Shown here: positions 13,396 through 22,404 of the stretch, in pieces | How positions within the stretch are numbered: position 1 is the first letter of the stretch | Layout: every line of letters begins with the position of its first letter | DNA from: Planctomycetaceae bacterium | Lineage (GTDB): Bacteria; Planctomycetota; Planctomycetia; Pirellulales; Pirellulaceae | DNA: 32,720 bases | Reading direction: 5' to 3' | Assembly (NCBI GenBank): GCA_002726245.1 | Contig: PBSM01000034.1 | Span: 1-32,720 of the forward strand | Translations under genes and position numbers: made by a program | The notes under the pieces: model-generated | Databases searched by the model: none | Seen by the model: only the letters and a program-made list of their open reading frames with translations | What the model was told of the DNA's origin: nothing

Positions 13396-16140
13396 GTGCC
13401 ACGAACCCTCCCACTCGTCGTTGTCATTCTGCTCGCGACGCCGTCGTCGTCGCATGCGAGCGATCGCGGCATTTACTCGCGAGACATCAAGCCGGTCTTC
13501 TCGAAGCACTGTTACAGTTGTCACGGCGGACTCAAGCAAGAAGCTGGTCTGCGGCTCGATACTGGCGCGCTGATCCGTAAGGGTGGCGACAGCGGTGCCG
13601 CTGTCATGCCGAGCGACATCAACAACAGCTTGATCGTCGATCGCATCACGGCGGCGGACGAATCGGAGCGAATGCCGCCAGAACGTGAAGCGCTAACTGA
13701 CGCGCAGATCCTACTCATCAAGAGCTGGATCGCGCAAGGCGCCAAGTCCCCCGAGGACGAAGCGGCGGAAGAAGACCCACGCGAGCATTGGGCGTTTAAG
13801 CGACCAAGGCGACCGAAGCCGCCAGCCGTCACTAACGCGAAGTGGGTTCGCAATCCGATTGATGCGTTTATTGCTGCGCAGCATGAGAAGCGCGATCTCA
13901 CTCCATTTCCACCAGCAGAGAAGCACGTTCTCTTGCGGCGAGTCTATTTGGATTTGATCGGCTTACCCCCGACGCGTGCGGAGTTGCACGACTTCTTGAG
14001 TGACAACTCGCCCGATGCCTATGAGCGGGTCATCGACCGGCTGTTGGATGATGTTGCTTACGGCGAGCGTTGGGGAAGGCACTGGATGGATGTCTGGCGG
14101 TACAGCGACTGGTACGGCCGACGGCGAGTGCCTGATTCGTTGAATAGTTACGGTCAGATCTGGCGATGGCGAGACTGGATCGTTCGCTCGTTGAACGACG
14201 ATAAAGGCTATGACCGCATGGTGATGGAGATGCTTGCCGCCGACGAGATTGCTCCGGCAGATGACGAGAACATCGTGGCGACGGGGTTCATCGCCCGCAA
14301 CTTCTATCGCTGGAACTACAACACGTGGATGAAGGATACCGTTGAGCACACGGGCAAGGCATTCTTGGGACTCACGCTGAATTGCTGCCATTGCCACGAT
14401 CACAAGTACGATCCGATCGCCAACGAAGAGTACTTTCGTTTCCGAGCCTTCTTTGAACCGATCGAGATTCGGCACGACCGCGTGCCGGGTGAGCCTGATC
14501 CGGGACTCTATCCGAAGTATTCGTACGGCAAAGCCTACAAACCGATCACGAGCGGGCTTGTACGAATCATGGACGAGAAGCTAGATGCCGAGACGTTCGT
14601 CTATACCGGTGGCGAAGCACGCAACGTCATCCCAGATAGACCGCCCGTGATACCGGCTGGCATGGCGATTCTAGGTGGCGAGTCACTCAAGATCGAACCG
14701 ATCGAGTTGCCTGCGACGTCCTGGTATCCGGGGCTGAAGCCATTTGTAAGGCGTGAAGAAATCGAGAAGGCGAAAACCGACCTTGCCAAGATGCGCGAAA
14801 CACTTGCGAAGGCCAAGCAACTTCTCGCCGCTGCGACAGACGAAGCCACAAAGGATGCAGCCGAGTTAACGCTCCGCGTCGATCAAGCCAACGCAACCCG
14901 AGCTGAAGCCGATCTTGCCGCCGTCCAGGCACGTATTCATGCCGATGAGGTTCGTTATCAGGGCGAACCGGGCGATGCCGACGAGCTGGCTCGACGGGCG
15001 AGCCGCGCCGAGCGTCAAGCGAAACTCGAAGCTGCGCGCGTCGAGTTCGCTCGTGCCGAGCGTGCCTTGGCAACAGCACAGCGGAAAGATCCGGCGGACG
15101 AGAAGGCTCAGGCAGAAGTCAAGACCGCGGAGTCGAAGCTTGCCACTACGAAAGCGGCTCTGAGCAAGACGGAAGAGGTACTGGACACGGATACCACGGA
15201 GTACACGGCTTTCAGTCCGTTGTATCCCAAGCAAAGCACGGGACGCCGTGCGGCACTGGCGAAGTGGATTGCTGACAAGCAGAATCCGCTGACTGCGCGA
15301 GTGGCCATCAATCACATCTGGCTTCGTCATTTCGGACGAGCGTTTGTTGAATCAACCGAGAATTTCGGGCGCAGCGGTGCGAAACCGACGCATCCTGAGT
15401 TGCTCGATTGGTTGGCTGTTGAACTGATGGAAAAAGGTTGGCGGATGAAAGAGATTCACCGGATGATCGTGACCAGCAGCACGTATCGGATGGCGTCGAA
15501 TGTGGCATCACCGCATCCGACCTCGTCCGATCCCGACAACGTCTATCTGTGGCGAGTTAATGCGAAGCGTATGGAAGCCGAGGTGCTACGCGACAGTGTG
15601 TTGTATGCGTCAGGCAGCCTCGATGCGACCGTTGGTGGCAAAGAGATTGATCAGAGCCTTGGTCTGACGACGCCGCGCCGCAGTCTCTACTTCGAACATC
15701 ACGGCGAGGGACGGATGCAGTTCCTCGATCTGTTCGATGCGGCTGACCCGTGTGATGCCTATCGTCGAACAACAAGCATCCGCCCACAGCAGGCGCTGGC
15801 GATGGCGAACAGCGAGTTGGCCGTTCAACAAGGGCGATTGCTGACCGGTAAACTGATCAGCGAACTCAATAGTCAAGACAACGCGGACGAGCACAGCACA
15901 AGGTTCGTTAACGCCGCGTTTGAGCAAGTTCTAAGCCGGCCTCCGACAGCCACCGAACTCGCCGCGAGCGAAGCCTTTTTGCAGAAACAGACCGACTTGT
16001 TTGCAAGTGCTAGTGCGGAAGATCTGGCCGCCACCGAAAAGGACGAAGCCGTTGCTCCATCAACTGATCCGGCAACTCGCGCGCGAGAGAATCTTGTACA
16101 AGCGTTGTTTAGTCACCACGATTTCGTCACAATTCGATAA
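13396..16140 (+). CDS. PSD1-type protein: planctomycete cytochrome c, DUF1549 and DUF1553 domains
   Basis: A 914-residue exported protein. Signal peptide at residues 1-22. The planctomycete cytochrome c domain has its haem motif at C39-Y-S-C42-H43 and the methionine-containing ERMPPE block near residue 97. DUF1549 follows (NPIDAFIAAQHEK through CCHCHDHKYDPI at residues 330-341, a second CXXCH-like cluster). Residues ~455-615 are an Ala/Lys/Glu-rich coiled coil (REEIEKAKTDLAKMRETLAK onward). DUF1553 occupies ~630-900 (GRRAALAKWIADKQNPLTAR, NHIWLRHFGRAFVES, HPELLDWLA). The GTG start has GGAAG just upstream. These proteins almost always sit next to a DUF1501 gene, as here. A role in polysaccharide degradation at the cell surface has been suggested for the pair, but the chemistry is not established. 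Confidence 0.9.
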   Translation: MPRTLPLVVVILLATPSSSHASDRGIYSRDIKPVFSKHCYSCHGGLKQEAGLRLDTGALIRKGGDSGAAVMPSDINNSLIVDRITAADESERMPPEREALTDAQILLIKSWIAQGAKSPEDEAAEEDPREHWAFKRPRRPKPPAVTNAKWVRNPIDAFIAAQHEKRDLTPFPPAEKHVLLRRVYLDLIGLPPTRAELHDFLSDNSPDAYERVIDRLLDDVAYGERWGRHWMDVWRYSDWYGRRRVPDSLNSYGQIWRWRDWIVRSLNDDKGYDRMVMEMLAADEIAPADDENIVATGFIARNFYRWNYNTWMKDTVEHTGKAFLGLTLNCCHCHDHKYDPIANEEYFRFRAFFEPIEIRHDRVPGEPDPGLYPKYSYGKAYKPITSGLVRIMDEKLDAETFVYTGGEARNVIPDRPPVIPAGMAILGGESLKIEPIELPATSWYPGLKPFVRREEIEKAKTDLAKMRETLAKAKQLLAAATDEATKDAAELTLRVDQANATRAEADLAAVQARIHADEVRYQGEPGDADELARRASRAERQAKLEAARVEFARAERALATAQRKDPADEKAQAEVKTAESKLATTKAALSKTEEVLDTDTTEYTAFSPLYPKQSTGRRAALAKWIADKQNPLTARVAINHIWLRHFGRAFVESTENFGRSGAKPTHPELLDWLAVELMEKGWRMKEIHRMIVTSSTYRMASNVASPHPTSSDPDNVYLWRVNAKRMEAEVLRDSVLYASGSLDATVGGKEIDQSLGLTTPRRSLYFEHHGEGRMQFLDLFDAADPCDAYRRTTSIRPQQALAMANSELAVQQGRLLTGKLISELNSQDNADEHSTRFVNAAFEQVLSRPPTATELAASEAFLQKQTDLFASASAEDLAATEKDEAVAPSTDPATRARENLVQALFSHHDFVTIR

Positions 16141-16143
16141 AAG

Positions 16144-16266
16144 TAGCCATCACGCTCCGCGTGATGAAAGCGACGCTACGATCGATGTTACCTCACAGAT
16201 CTGTAGTCGCAACACGAACGAAGCCACTCGCACTTCCGCTATCCTCACGCGGAGCGTGAGGGCTAC
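16144..16266. repeat. Composite REP/iREP element (family B pair 2)
   Basis: Left hairpin 16144-16167: GTAGCC then ATCACGC-TCC-GCGTGAT. Right hairpin 16243-16266: CCTCACGC-GGA-GCGTGAGG then GCTAC. It is inverted and separated by about 75 bases, as in the element at 6597-6715. The arms of the left hairpin differ from those of the right by compensated changes. It fills the gap between the PSD1 and DUF1501 genes. Confidence 0.8.
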
Positions 16267-16280
16267 GCCAGAGAACAAAC

Positions 16281-17756
16281 ATGCCTAAACCACAATGCAA
16301 TCACATCCAGCGCCGGACGTTCCTCGCGGATGTTGGGATGGGGTTTACCGGGTTGGCTCTCGGTGCGTTGTCACATCAAAACGGATTCGCGCGCGATCAC
16401 AGTGACACAGCGTTCACGCCGCCCAATGGTGAGCCTCATTTCGCCCCCAAGGCGAAGAATGTGATTTGGGTCTTCCTCTCTGGCGGCTACAGCCACATGG
16501 AGACATTCGATCCAAAGCCAGCGTTAGTCAAATACGGCAACAAGACCTACGACGAAACAGCCTTTCCGAATCCGACCAAAGATCCGCTATTCATGTTGCG
16601 GTCGCGCGCGGTCGTCGGCGGAGACCGTCCTCACTCGAAGATCTTTCCCATGCAGATCGGGTACAGAAAGCACGGCGAATCTGGAATCGAAGTGACGAAC
16701 TGGTGGCCGAACCTTGCGACGTGTGTGGACGATATCGCCTTCGTTCGCTCGATGTACACGACCGACAACGATCACAACGCCGAATTTCAGATGCACCATG
16801 GTCGTCATAAACTTGACCCGCCCGAGCCCGTGCTCGGTTCATGGATCCACTACGGTTTAGGCACGCTCAACGAGAACTTGCCCGCCTTCGTCTTCATCGG
16901 GCAATATAAAGACACGCGAGTTAGATGGGATTTCGACGCGAATTATCTTGGTCCTGCACATTCGGGTGTCGAACTGTCGCTTGATCCGAAGAAACCGCTG
17001 CCCTTTGGAATCCGTCCCGGCAGCGTCCTTGCCCGCGAGCAAGAGAACCAGTTCGAGTTCATCAATCAGCTCAATCGGCTGTCGGCCGTCGAGTATCCGC
17101 AAGACGCCGAAGTCCAAGCCCGCATCAAATCGTATGAGCTCGCGTTTCGCATGCAGATGTCAGTCCCCGACGCGTTGGATATGTCAGGCGAGACGACCGA
17201 CACCGAGCGACTGTACGGCATCGATAACAAGACGACTGCTGTCTACGGCCGGCGGTTACTCACCGCTCGCCGCCTGGCGGAGCGCGGCGTGCGTTTCACG
17301 CTGGCTTACCTCAGCGACTACGGTGAGTGGGATTCTCACTTGGATTTGAAGAAGAACCACGCGCGTTCGTGCGGGCGAGTTGACAAGCCGGTCGCCGGTT
17401 TGTTGAAAGACCTGAAACGCCGCGGCATGTGGGATGACACACTTGTCGTCTTCTGCACTGAGTTTGGTCGCACTCCGGGGGTCGAAGTTCGAGACGCTTA
17501 CAAAGTGTACACAGGCCGCGACCACCATCCGCACGGGTTTACCGTGTGGCTTGCCGGCGGAGGAATCAAAGGCGGCATGGTTCACGGCCGCACCGACGAG
17601 CTTGGTTTTCACGCCGTCGAAGACGCTCACTACGTCACCGATCTTCACGCGACGGTGCTACATCTGCTCGGTCTCGATCCGCATCGTTTGGACATCCCCG
17701 GCCGCAAACGGCTTGAGATCGATTACGGCAATCCCATCACGCAGATCATGGCATGA
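16281..17756 (+). CDS. DUF1501 protein with twin-arginine leader
   Basis: A 491-residue protein. The N-terminus QRRTFLADVGMGFTGLALGAL is a Tat-type leader. The mature part has the DUF1501 features: NVIWVFLSGGYSHMETFDPKP, DIAFVRSMYT with the following DHNAE, a central GIDNKTTAVYGRRLLTARRLAERGVRFTLAY stretch, WDDTLVVFCTEFGRTP, and the closing HHPHGFTVWLAGGGIKGG with a C-terminal ATVLHLLGLD. DUF1501 belongs to the alkaline-phosphatase/sulfatase fold, but this family lacks the sulfatase nucleophile motif, and its reaction is not known. It pairs with the upstream PSD1 gene. It converges on the minus-strand PD40/LamG gene with only 24 bases between stops and no obvious terminator hairpin. Confidence 0.9.
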   Translation: MPKPQCNHIQRRTFLADVGMGFTGLALGALSHQNGFARDHSDTAFTPPNGEPHFAPKAKNVIWVFLSGGYSHMETFDPKPALVKYGNKTYDETAFPNPTKDPLFMLRSRAVVGGDRPHSKIFPMQIGYRKHGESGIEVTNWWPNLATCVDDIAFVRSMYTTDNDHNAEFQMHHGRHKLDPPEPVLGSWIHYGLGTLNENLPAFVFIGQYKDTRVRWDFDANYLGPAHSGVELSLDPKKPLPFGIRPGSVLAREQENQFEFINQLNRLSAVEYPQDAEVQARIKSYELAFRMQMSVPDALDMSGETTDTERLYGIDNKTTAVYGRRLLTARRLAERGVRFTLAYLSDYGEWDSHLDLKKNHARSCGRVDKPVAGLLKDLKRRGMWDDTLVVFCTEFGRTPGVEVRDAYKVYTGRDHHPHGFTVWLAGGGIKGGMVHGRTDELGFHAVEDAHYVTDLHATVLHLLGLDPHRLDIPGRKRLEIDYGNPITQIMA

Positions 17757-17780
17757 GGTGTGAGCTGAAGAGAGTGGCAG

Positions 17781-19397
17781 CTACATCGAAACACCAGCGA
17801 CACGCGGACGTTGTTCCGCGTGTGATTCTTGGATGACGGCTGCCGATAACGCTTGGTTGTAGATGCGAATCTCATCGAGTCGCCCGCGAAAGAACTGTGT
17901 GCCGTGGTTGTAGCGCCCCAGATGAAGTGGATGCGCAGCCGTCGCACCTAACGCGCCGTCGGTACGAGGCTGTTGCGCCGAGAGTTTGCCGTTTACGTAA
18001 ACGAGCATAGCCTTTGCAGCGGGATCGAAGACCGCAGCAACATGTGACCAGGTCGCCGGTGGTAACGATTGCTTCGCCGCCAACGTATTCCAGGCGTCGT
18101 TCTTGGCCGATCGACTCTCAAACCGTGGCACTAAGTCACCGCCGAGGTAGATGTTCCAGCCGTACTTGGAAATCAGATAACCATTGCCGCTCGCCGTTGC
18201 CGGTCTTATCCACATCGAAATCGTTAGCGGACCGCTGCCCCGGAGTGTTACTCCGTTTCCACCGACTGCATACGCTTCGTCTCCACTGAATTCGAGCGAG
18301 CCGCGCCCACCTTCTTCGACGACTTCGGCACCGTGCAGCGAGAGATGATTAGGACCGGCTTGATCGCGCACCTGCTCACTCGTATGCTTGTCGAAGTGAT
18401 AGTACGCGATCAGCCCCGGCTCCGTCACGCGAAGCAACGGCCGAAGTTTCGCCGGCGGACCGATCTCGACGCCGTCTGGCAACGCGGCACGGTAGATGTC
18501 AAATCCGCCGTCGCGCATCGAAACGAATGCGATCGACTTTCCGTCGGGTGCCCACGCTCCGTGATCGTCGCTGGCTGAGTGTGTCGTCAGCGGACGGCTT
18601 GCTGATCCGTCCTGTCTCATCAACCAGACATCCTGATTGCGTTTTCGATTCGAAGTGAATAGCAGCCACTGACCATCCCGAGACCAACGTGGCCGACAAT
18701 CGATCCCGGGCTGATCCGTCAGCCGCGTCAAGTCAGTTCCGTCCCAACGTGTTTTGTAAACCTCGATGTTGCCATCGCGATCGCTGGCAAAGGCGATCCA
18801 CTGCCCGTCAGGCGACCAAGCTGGCTGATGCAGATATTGTCCCGATCCTTGTAGGAGCATTTCCTTGTTCTTTCCGTCTGCATCGGCAATCCAGAGTTGT
18901 TCTGTCGTCGTTACATAGGCGATTCGCTTTCCATCGGGAGACCACGAAGGCTCCTCCCCCAACGTCACACCATCCCCGGCAGCCAACTTCTTCAGATCCG
19001 ACGCGGCGAATTCAGCGTTTATGCTACAAACGAACGTATCCTTAGACGCATTCGCCGTATCGCTCCCGCCACCGGTGATCAGCAACTGCTTGCCGCCGGG
19101 TGCGAACGCCGGGTGTTCTTGCACCTGAACGGTAGCGTCATACTCGCTTAGCAACGGCCGGTCGTTTGTGCCGTCGGCTCGCACGATGCGCGTCCCCACT
19201 AGAATCTGCTTCGCGCCCCGCCGATTCGCGTGATGACGAGAATAGACGAGACGGGAACCGTCCGGCGAGTAATTCAAAAAGAACTTCGAGTAGTACGAGT
19301 GTGTTAGCCGCTGAATCGCCGTGGATTCGGCGGACGTAGCTTGCTTCCCGAAGATGACGAGCAGCGCGAAGAGTGCCGCGGAAGAAAGTCTGCTCAC
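17781..19397 (-). CDS. Exported PD40 (TolB-like) beta-propeller protein with C-terminal LamG domain
   Basis: A 538-residue protein. Signal peptide at residues 1-23 (ALFALLVIFGKQATSAES). Residues ~30-320 contain PD40/TolB-like blades with the recurring signature SPDGxxIAF/Y: YSPDGSRLVY, WSPDGKRIAY, WSPDGQWIAF, WSRDGQWLLF and WAPDGKSIAF. Residues ~330-525 form a LamG sandwich (GLIAYYHFDKH, SGPLTISMWIRPA, WSHVAAVFD, FRGRLDEIRIYNQAL). Propeller plus LamG suggests a surface-exposed binding protein for polymers or proteins. Its ATG overlaps the stop of the upstream DUF1501 gene (ATGA at 19394-19397), so the two are translationally coupled. Confidence 0.87.
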   Translation of the reverse strand: MSRLSSAALFALLVIFGKQATSAESTAIQRLTHSYYSKFFLNYSPDGSRLVYSRHHANRRGAKQILVGTRIVRADGTNDRPLLSEYDATVQVQEHPAFAPGGKQLLITGGGSDTANASKDTFVCSINAEFAASDLKKLAAGDGVTLGEEPSWSPDGKRIAYVTTTEQLWIADADGKNKEMLLQGSGQYLHQPAWSPDGQWIAFASDRDGNIEVYKTRWDGTDLTRLTDQPGIDCRPRWSRDGQWLLFTSNRKRNQDVWLMRQDGSASRPLTTHSASDDHGAWAPDGKSIAFVSMRDGGFDIYRAALPDGVEIGPPAKLRPLLRVTEPGLIAYYHFDKHTSEQVRDQAGPNHLSLHGAEVVEEGGRGSLEFSGDEAYAVGGNGVTLRGSGPLTISMWIRPATASGNGYLISKYGWNIYLGGDLVPRFESRSAKNDAWNTLAAKQSLPPATWSHVAAVFDPAAKAMLVYVNGKLSAQQPRTDGALGATAAHPLHLGRYNHGTQFFRGRLDEIRIYNQALSAAVIQESHAEQRPRVAGVSM

Positions 19398-20779
19398 GAC
19401 TGCAAAGCCTCGATCGGAGTCCCCAGCACTGCCACATCTTGCTCAAACAAGGCGACACGATCCAACCCGAGCTTCTCTGTCGTCGTGGCGATAACATCGA
19501 CGGGGTGGATTGGCGTTGTTGCGGGATAACCGCCATCGTTGGTAGTGGCACCAACCACCTTCCCTCCTGGTATCCCGCCACCTGCGGCGACCACGGAGTA
19601 TCCGGAAGGCCAATGTTCGCGGCCGCCGATGCTGCTGATTTTGGGGCTGCGGCCGAACTCGCCCATCGCCAGCACTAACGTTGTTTCCAACAAGCCGCGG
19701 CTGTCGAGATCGTCCAGCAGCGCCGAAAACGCCCGGTCGAAGATGGGACAATAGCGGTCTTGCATCCGCTCGAACAATCGATAGTGAAGATCCCATCCTC
19801 CGTCACCGCCCTGTTGCTCGTCTTCGGCGTCGCCGCTCCAGTTGAGTTGCACGAACGGCACATCTGCCTCGATCAAGCGCCGGCCCAAGATACAGTTCTG
19901 TCCGAAGGCAGTACGTCCGTAACGGTCACGGAGTTGCTCCCGTTCATCCTCGACGCGCAGAGCCTTCTTTGTTTCGGGAGCCGTTAACATGCCCAACGCT
20001 TGCTGTCGCAGATCATCCAAGCGATCGACGGCACCATTCGTCTCCGCTCGTCGCTGCCACGCATCGAGATCGGCCAGTAGTTGCCCGCGATCTTGGAGTC
20101 GCCGGGTCGGCAAATCACCAAGCGGCTGCAGTGCGCTCGGCAACTCAAAACCTCTCTCGAAGTCAAAACTCTGAATACGAAACGGATCGTGCGCCGGACC
20201 TAAACTGCCAGCCAACTGTCCGCGCAGGTCGGCACCGCTAACTTTGCAGTTAGGCCCAACGACAGTATATGATGGCCAGCCGGTGGGAGTGTTATCGCGA
20301 GTCAGATACGAAACGAGCGATCCCATACTCGGTCGAACTCGCCCCGGCACAGGAATGCCGCCCGATGCCCTCGAACCATTCTTGTTGCCCGTGAGAGCGA
20401 CCGTCCCCGCTTGATTATGGTCCTTCATCTCATGCGCCATGCTGCGGACGATGGCGAACTTTTCGGTTCGCTGAGCGGTCAGCGGGAGCAACTCGCAGAT
20501 CTGCGTGCCTGGAGTCGCGGTTGGAATTGGGCTGTAACTACCGCGCACGTCCACCGGCGCGTTCGGCTTGGGATCCCAAGTCTCGTGATGGCTTGGGCCA
20601 CCCCACAGCCAAAGTAAAATGACCGACTTGGCTTGAGCGCCCGCATCGGATGCGGCCGAGGTGTTTGCCAGCCAATGCGGAAGGCCAAGCCCTAACGCCG
20701 AACAAGCTCCGACTTGAAGCATCGCCCGGCGTGAAAGACCGGAACAGTCTCGTGAGTTAACGCGCCCTAGATTCAGCAT
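19394..20779 (-). CDS. DUF1501 protein with twin-arginine leader
   Basis: A 461-residue member of the same family as 16281-17756, but clearly diverged. The leader is SRRAMLQVGACSALGLGLP. Core features are SVILLWLWGGPSHHETWDPKP, KFAIVRSMAHEMKDHNQAG, RDRYGRTAFGQNCILGRRLIEADVPFVQLNW, LLETTLVLAMGEFGRSPKI, and the closing REHWPSGYSVVAAGGGIPGGKV. It is the first gene of a two-gene unit with the propeller/LamG protein. No strong Shine-Dalgarno sequence precedes the ATG. The adjoining intergenic stretch contains a REP composite. Confidence 0.9.
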   Translation of the reverse strand: MLNLGRVNSRDCSGLSRRAMLQVGACSALGLGLPHWLANTSAASDAGAQAKSVILLWLWGGPSHHETWDPKPNAPVDVRGSYSPIPTATPGTQICELLPLTAQRTEKFAIVRSMAHEMKDHNQAGTVALTGNKNGSRASGGIPVPGRVRPSMGSLVSYLTRDNTPTGWPSYTVVGPNCKVSGADLRGQLAGSLGPAHDPFRIQSFDFERGFELPSALQPLGDLPTRRLQDRGQLLADLDAWQRRAETNGAVDRLDDLRQQALGMLTAPETKKALRVEDEREQLRDRYGRTAFGQNCILGRRLIEADVPFVQLNWSGDAEDEQQGGDGGWDLHYRLFERMQDRYCPIFDRAFSALLDDLDSRGLLETTLVLAMGEFGRSPKISSIGGREHWPSGYSVVAAGGGIPGGKVVGATTNDGGYPATTPIHPVDVIATTTEKLGLDRVALFEQDVAVLGTPIEALQS

Positions 20780-20895
20780 GTGGTGTCAAGCCAATCGTGG
20801 GACATCGACCCGATCTGCATCGATTATACCCGCGTCGCGCGTGCCACGCCAACACGCGTCTCTGAACGAGTTATTCCTTCAAGTACGTCCTCCAC

Positions 20896-20982
20896 GTAGG
20901 TCACTTTCGCCGAAAGTGACTTCTCTTTGAGCCAGCCTGTCTTTAGCAACTCCCAAGGTCACGCTCGGCGAGCGTGACCTAC
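20896..20982. repeat. Composite REP/iREP element (family A pair 2, mixed stems)
   Basis: Left hairpin 20896-20920: GTAG with arms GTCACTTTCG/CGAAAGTGAC. Right hairpin 20957-20982: arms GTCACGCTCG/CGAGCGTGAC, ending CTAC. The two stems differ at two positions, each compensated on the opposite arm. The linker holds GCAACTCCC, as at 2489-2566. It lies in the divergent interval between the DUF1501 gene and the PQQ-like gene. Confidence 0.85.
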
Positions 20983-20984
20983 GG

Positions 20985-21003
20985 GCTTCGTGTTTCACGA
21001 AGC
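20985..21003. repeat. Strong hairpin upstream of the PQQ-like propeller gene
   Basis: GCTTCGTG-TTT-CACGAAGC, a perfect 8-bp stem, two bases right of the REP composite and 70 bases before the ATG at 21074. No T-tract follows, so it is not a clear intrinsic terminator. Confidence 0.6.
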
Positions 21004-21061
21004 AGGCACGCGATCGCTGATTTGTGTATGTTGATGCTTCACATTGGACGGAGCTTCGATC

Positions 21062-21067
21062 AAGGAG
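21062..21067 (+). promoter_or_regulatory. Ribosome-binding site deciding the start of the PQQ-like gene
   Basis: AAGGAG six bases before the ATG at 21074, which begins a good signal peptide. An upstream in-frame TTG (21044) has no such site. Confidence 0.75.
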
Positions 21068-21073
21068 TCACTC

Positions 21074-22330
21074 ATGCGACGCGCCACGTTTCTCGTTCTT
21101 GCCATGTTGCTTGTTATTGCATCCGCGGGTTGGGCGGAGGATTGGATTCAGTTCCGCGGTCCCCAAGGAAATGGCATTAGTTCCGAGAAAGGGCTGCCGA
21201 CAACCTGGTCATCCACCAAGAACGTCGCATGGAAAGCGGAGTTGCCTGGGCCCGGCGCCTCGACGCCGATCGCGCTCGGCGAGCGTGTCTTCGTAACGAG
21301 CTACTCTGGCTACGGGCTCGAGGCTGGCCAAGGCGATCAGAAGGACTTGATGCGTCATCTGCTTTGCTTCGACCGATCGACCGGCAAGGTGGTCTGGCAC
21401 AAAAAGCTTGCGCCCAAGCTTCCCGAGCATAAGTATCAAGGCGAAGGTTCCTACCACGGGTATGCCGCCAGCACACCGACGACCGACGGCGAACGCTTGT
21501 ACGTTTTCTTTGGCAAGTCAGGCGTCTTCTGTTTTGACTTGGCCGGCGAGGAGATTTGGCACGCGGAAGTTGGGGACGGGACACACGGTTGGGGATCGGG
21601 CTGCTCGCCGGTGTTGCTTGGCGATACGCTGCTGATCAACGCCAGCGTCGAAAGCCGCTCGCTGATTGCGCTCGATAAGAAGACTGGGAAAGAGATGTGG
21701 CGAGCCGGTGGAATCAACTCGTCGTGGAACACGCCACTGCCGGTGAAGACGTCCACGGGCGAAACCGAGATCGTCGTCAGTATTCAAGGCCGCGTCTTTG
21801 GTTTTCATCCAAAGACAGGCTCGAAGTTGTGGGATGCTCACGGAGTCGAACGATACGTCTGCCCTAGCGTCATCGCACATGATTCGATCGTGTACATCCT
21901 GGGCGGCGGGCATACATCGTTAGCGGTACGCGCGGGCGGCAGCGATGATGTGACGGAATCGCACGGCGTGTGGCGCGTGAAGAAAGGATCCAACGTCTCA
22001 TCGCCGATTTACCATGAAGGCCATCTCTATTGGACACGCGACGGCGGTACGGTCTGTTGCCAGAATGCAAAGACTGGCGAGTTTGTCTACGAAGAACGAT
22101 TTAAGCCCGGAGCCGGAACAATCTGGTCGTCGCCGGTACTGGCCGACGGCAAGCTGTATTATGTCTCGAAGCACAAAGGCACTTTCGTCGTTGCCGCCAA
22201 GGCGGAGTACGAGCTGCTGGCTCACAACGTCTTTGAGGACGACGACAGTCGAGCCAACGCGTCGCCCGCAATCAGCAATGGTCAGTTGTTTCTGAGGACG
22301 GATCGAAACCTGTACTGCGTTGGCAAGTAG
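21074..22330 (+). CDS. Exported PQQ-like beta-propeller repeat protein
   Basis: A protein of about 418 residues from this start. The signal peptide (MRRATFLVLAMLLVIASAGWA) leads into DWIQFRGPQGNGISSEKGLP, the usual opening of planctomycete PQQ-like propeller proteins. Blades show the PQQ_2 pattern of aromatic/Asp, x-TGK, x-Trp: CFDRSTGKVVWHKK, CFDLAGEEIWHAE, ALDKKTGKEMWRAGG, GFHPKTGSKLWDAHG and CQNAKTGEFVYEE. These proteins resemble BamB and PQQ dehydrogenases, but no cofactor site is evident, so a scaffold or binding role is as likely as an enzymatic one. The TAG stop is the TAG of the REP hairpin at 22327. Confidence 0.88.
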   Translation: MRRATFLVLAMLLVIASAGWAEDWIQFRGPQGNGISSEKGLPTTWSSTKNVAWKAELPGPGASTPIALGERVFVTSYSGYGLEAGQGDQKDLMRHLLCFDRSTGKVVWHKKLAPKLPEHKYQGEGSYHGYAASTPTTDGERLYVFFGKSGVFCFDLAGEEIWHAEVGDGTHGWGSGCSPVLLGDTLLINASVESRSLIALDKKTGKEMWRAGGINSSWNTPLPVKTSTGETEIVVSIQGRVFGFHPKTGSKLWDAHGVERYVCPSVIAHDSIVYILGGGHTSLAVRAGGSDDVTESHGVWRVKKGSNVSSPIYHEGHLYWTRDGGTVCCQNAKTGEFVYEERFKPGAGTIWSSPVLADGKLYYVSKHKGTFVVAAKAEYELLAHNVFEDDDSRANASPAISNGQLFLRTDRNLYCVGK

Positions 22331-22404
22331 GTCACGCTCGCCGAGCGTGACCTCGCAAACCGCTGATCCTCGTTCCATTGTCACTTTCGGCGAAAGTGAC
22401 CTAC
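22327..22404. repeat. Composite REP/iREP element between convergent genes (family A pair 3)
   Basis: Left hairpin 22327-22352: GTAG with arms GTCACGCTCG/CGAGCGTGAC. Right hairpin 22380-22404: arms GTCACTTTCG/CGAAAGTGAC, ending CTAC. The TAG at the left foot (22328-22330) is the stop of the plus-strand gene. The CTA at the right foot (22401-22403) is the stop of the minus-strand kelch gene. It probably also acts as a bidirectional terminator. Confidence 0.88.

Noticed and set aside
20896..22404. Repeated palindromes as a CRISPR array
   Set aside because: Copies are scattered, inverted in pairs, and have no regular spacers or cas genes nearby.
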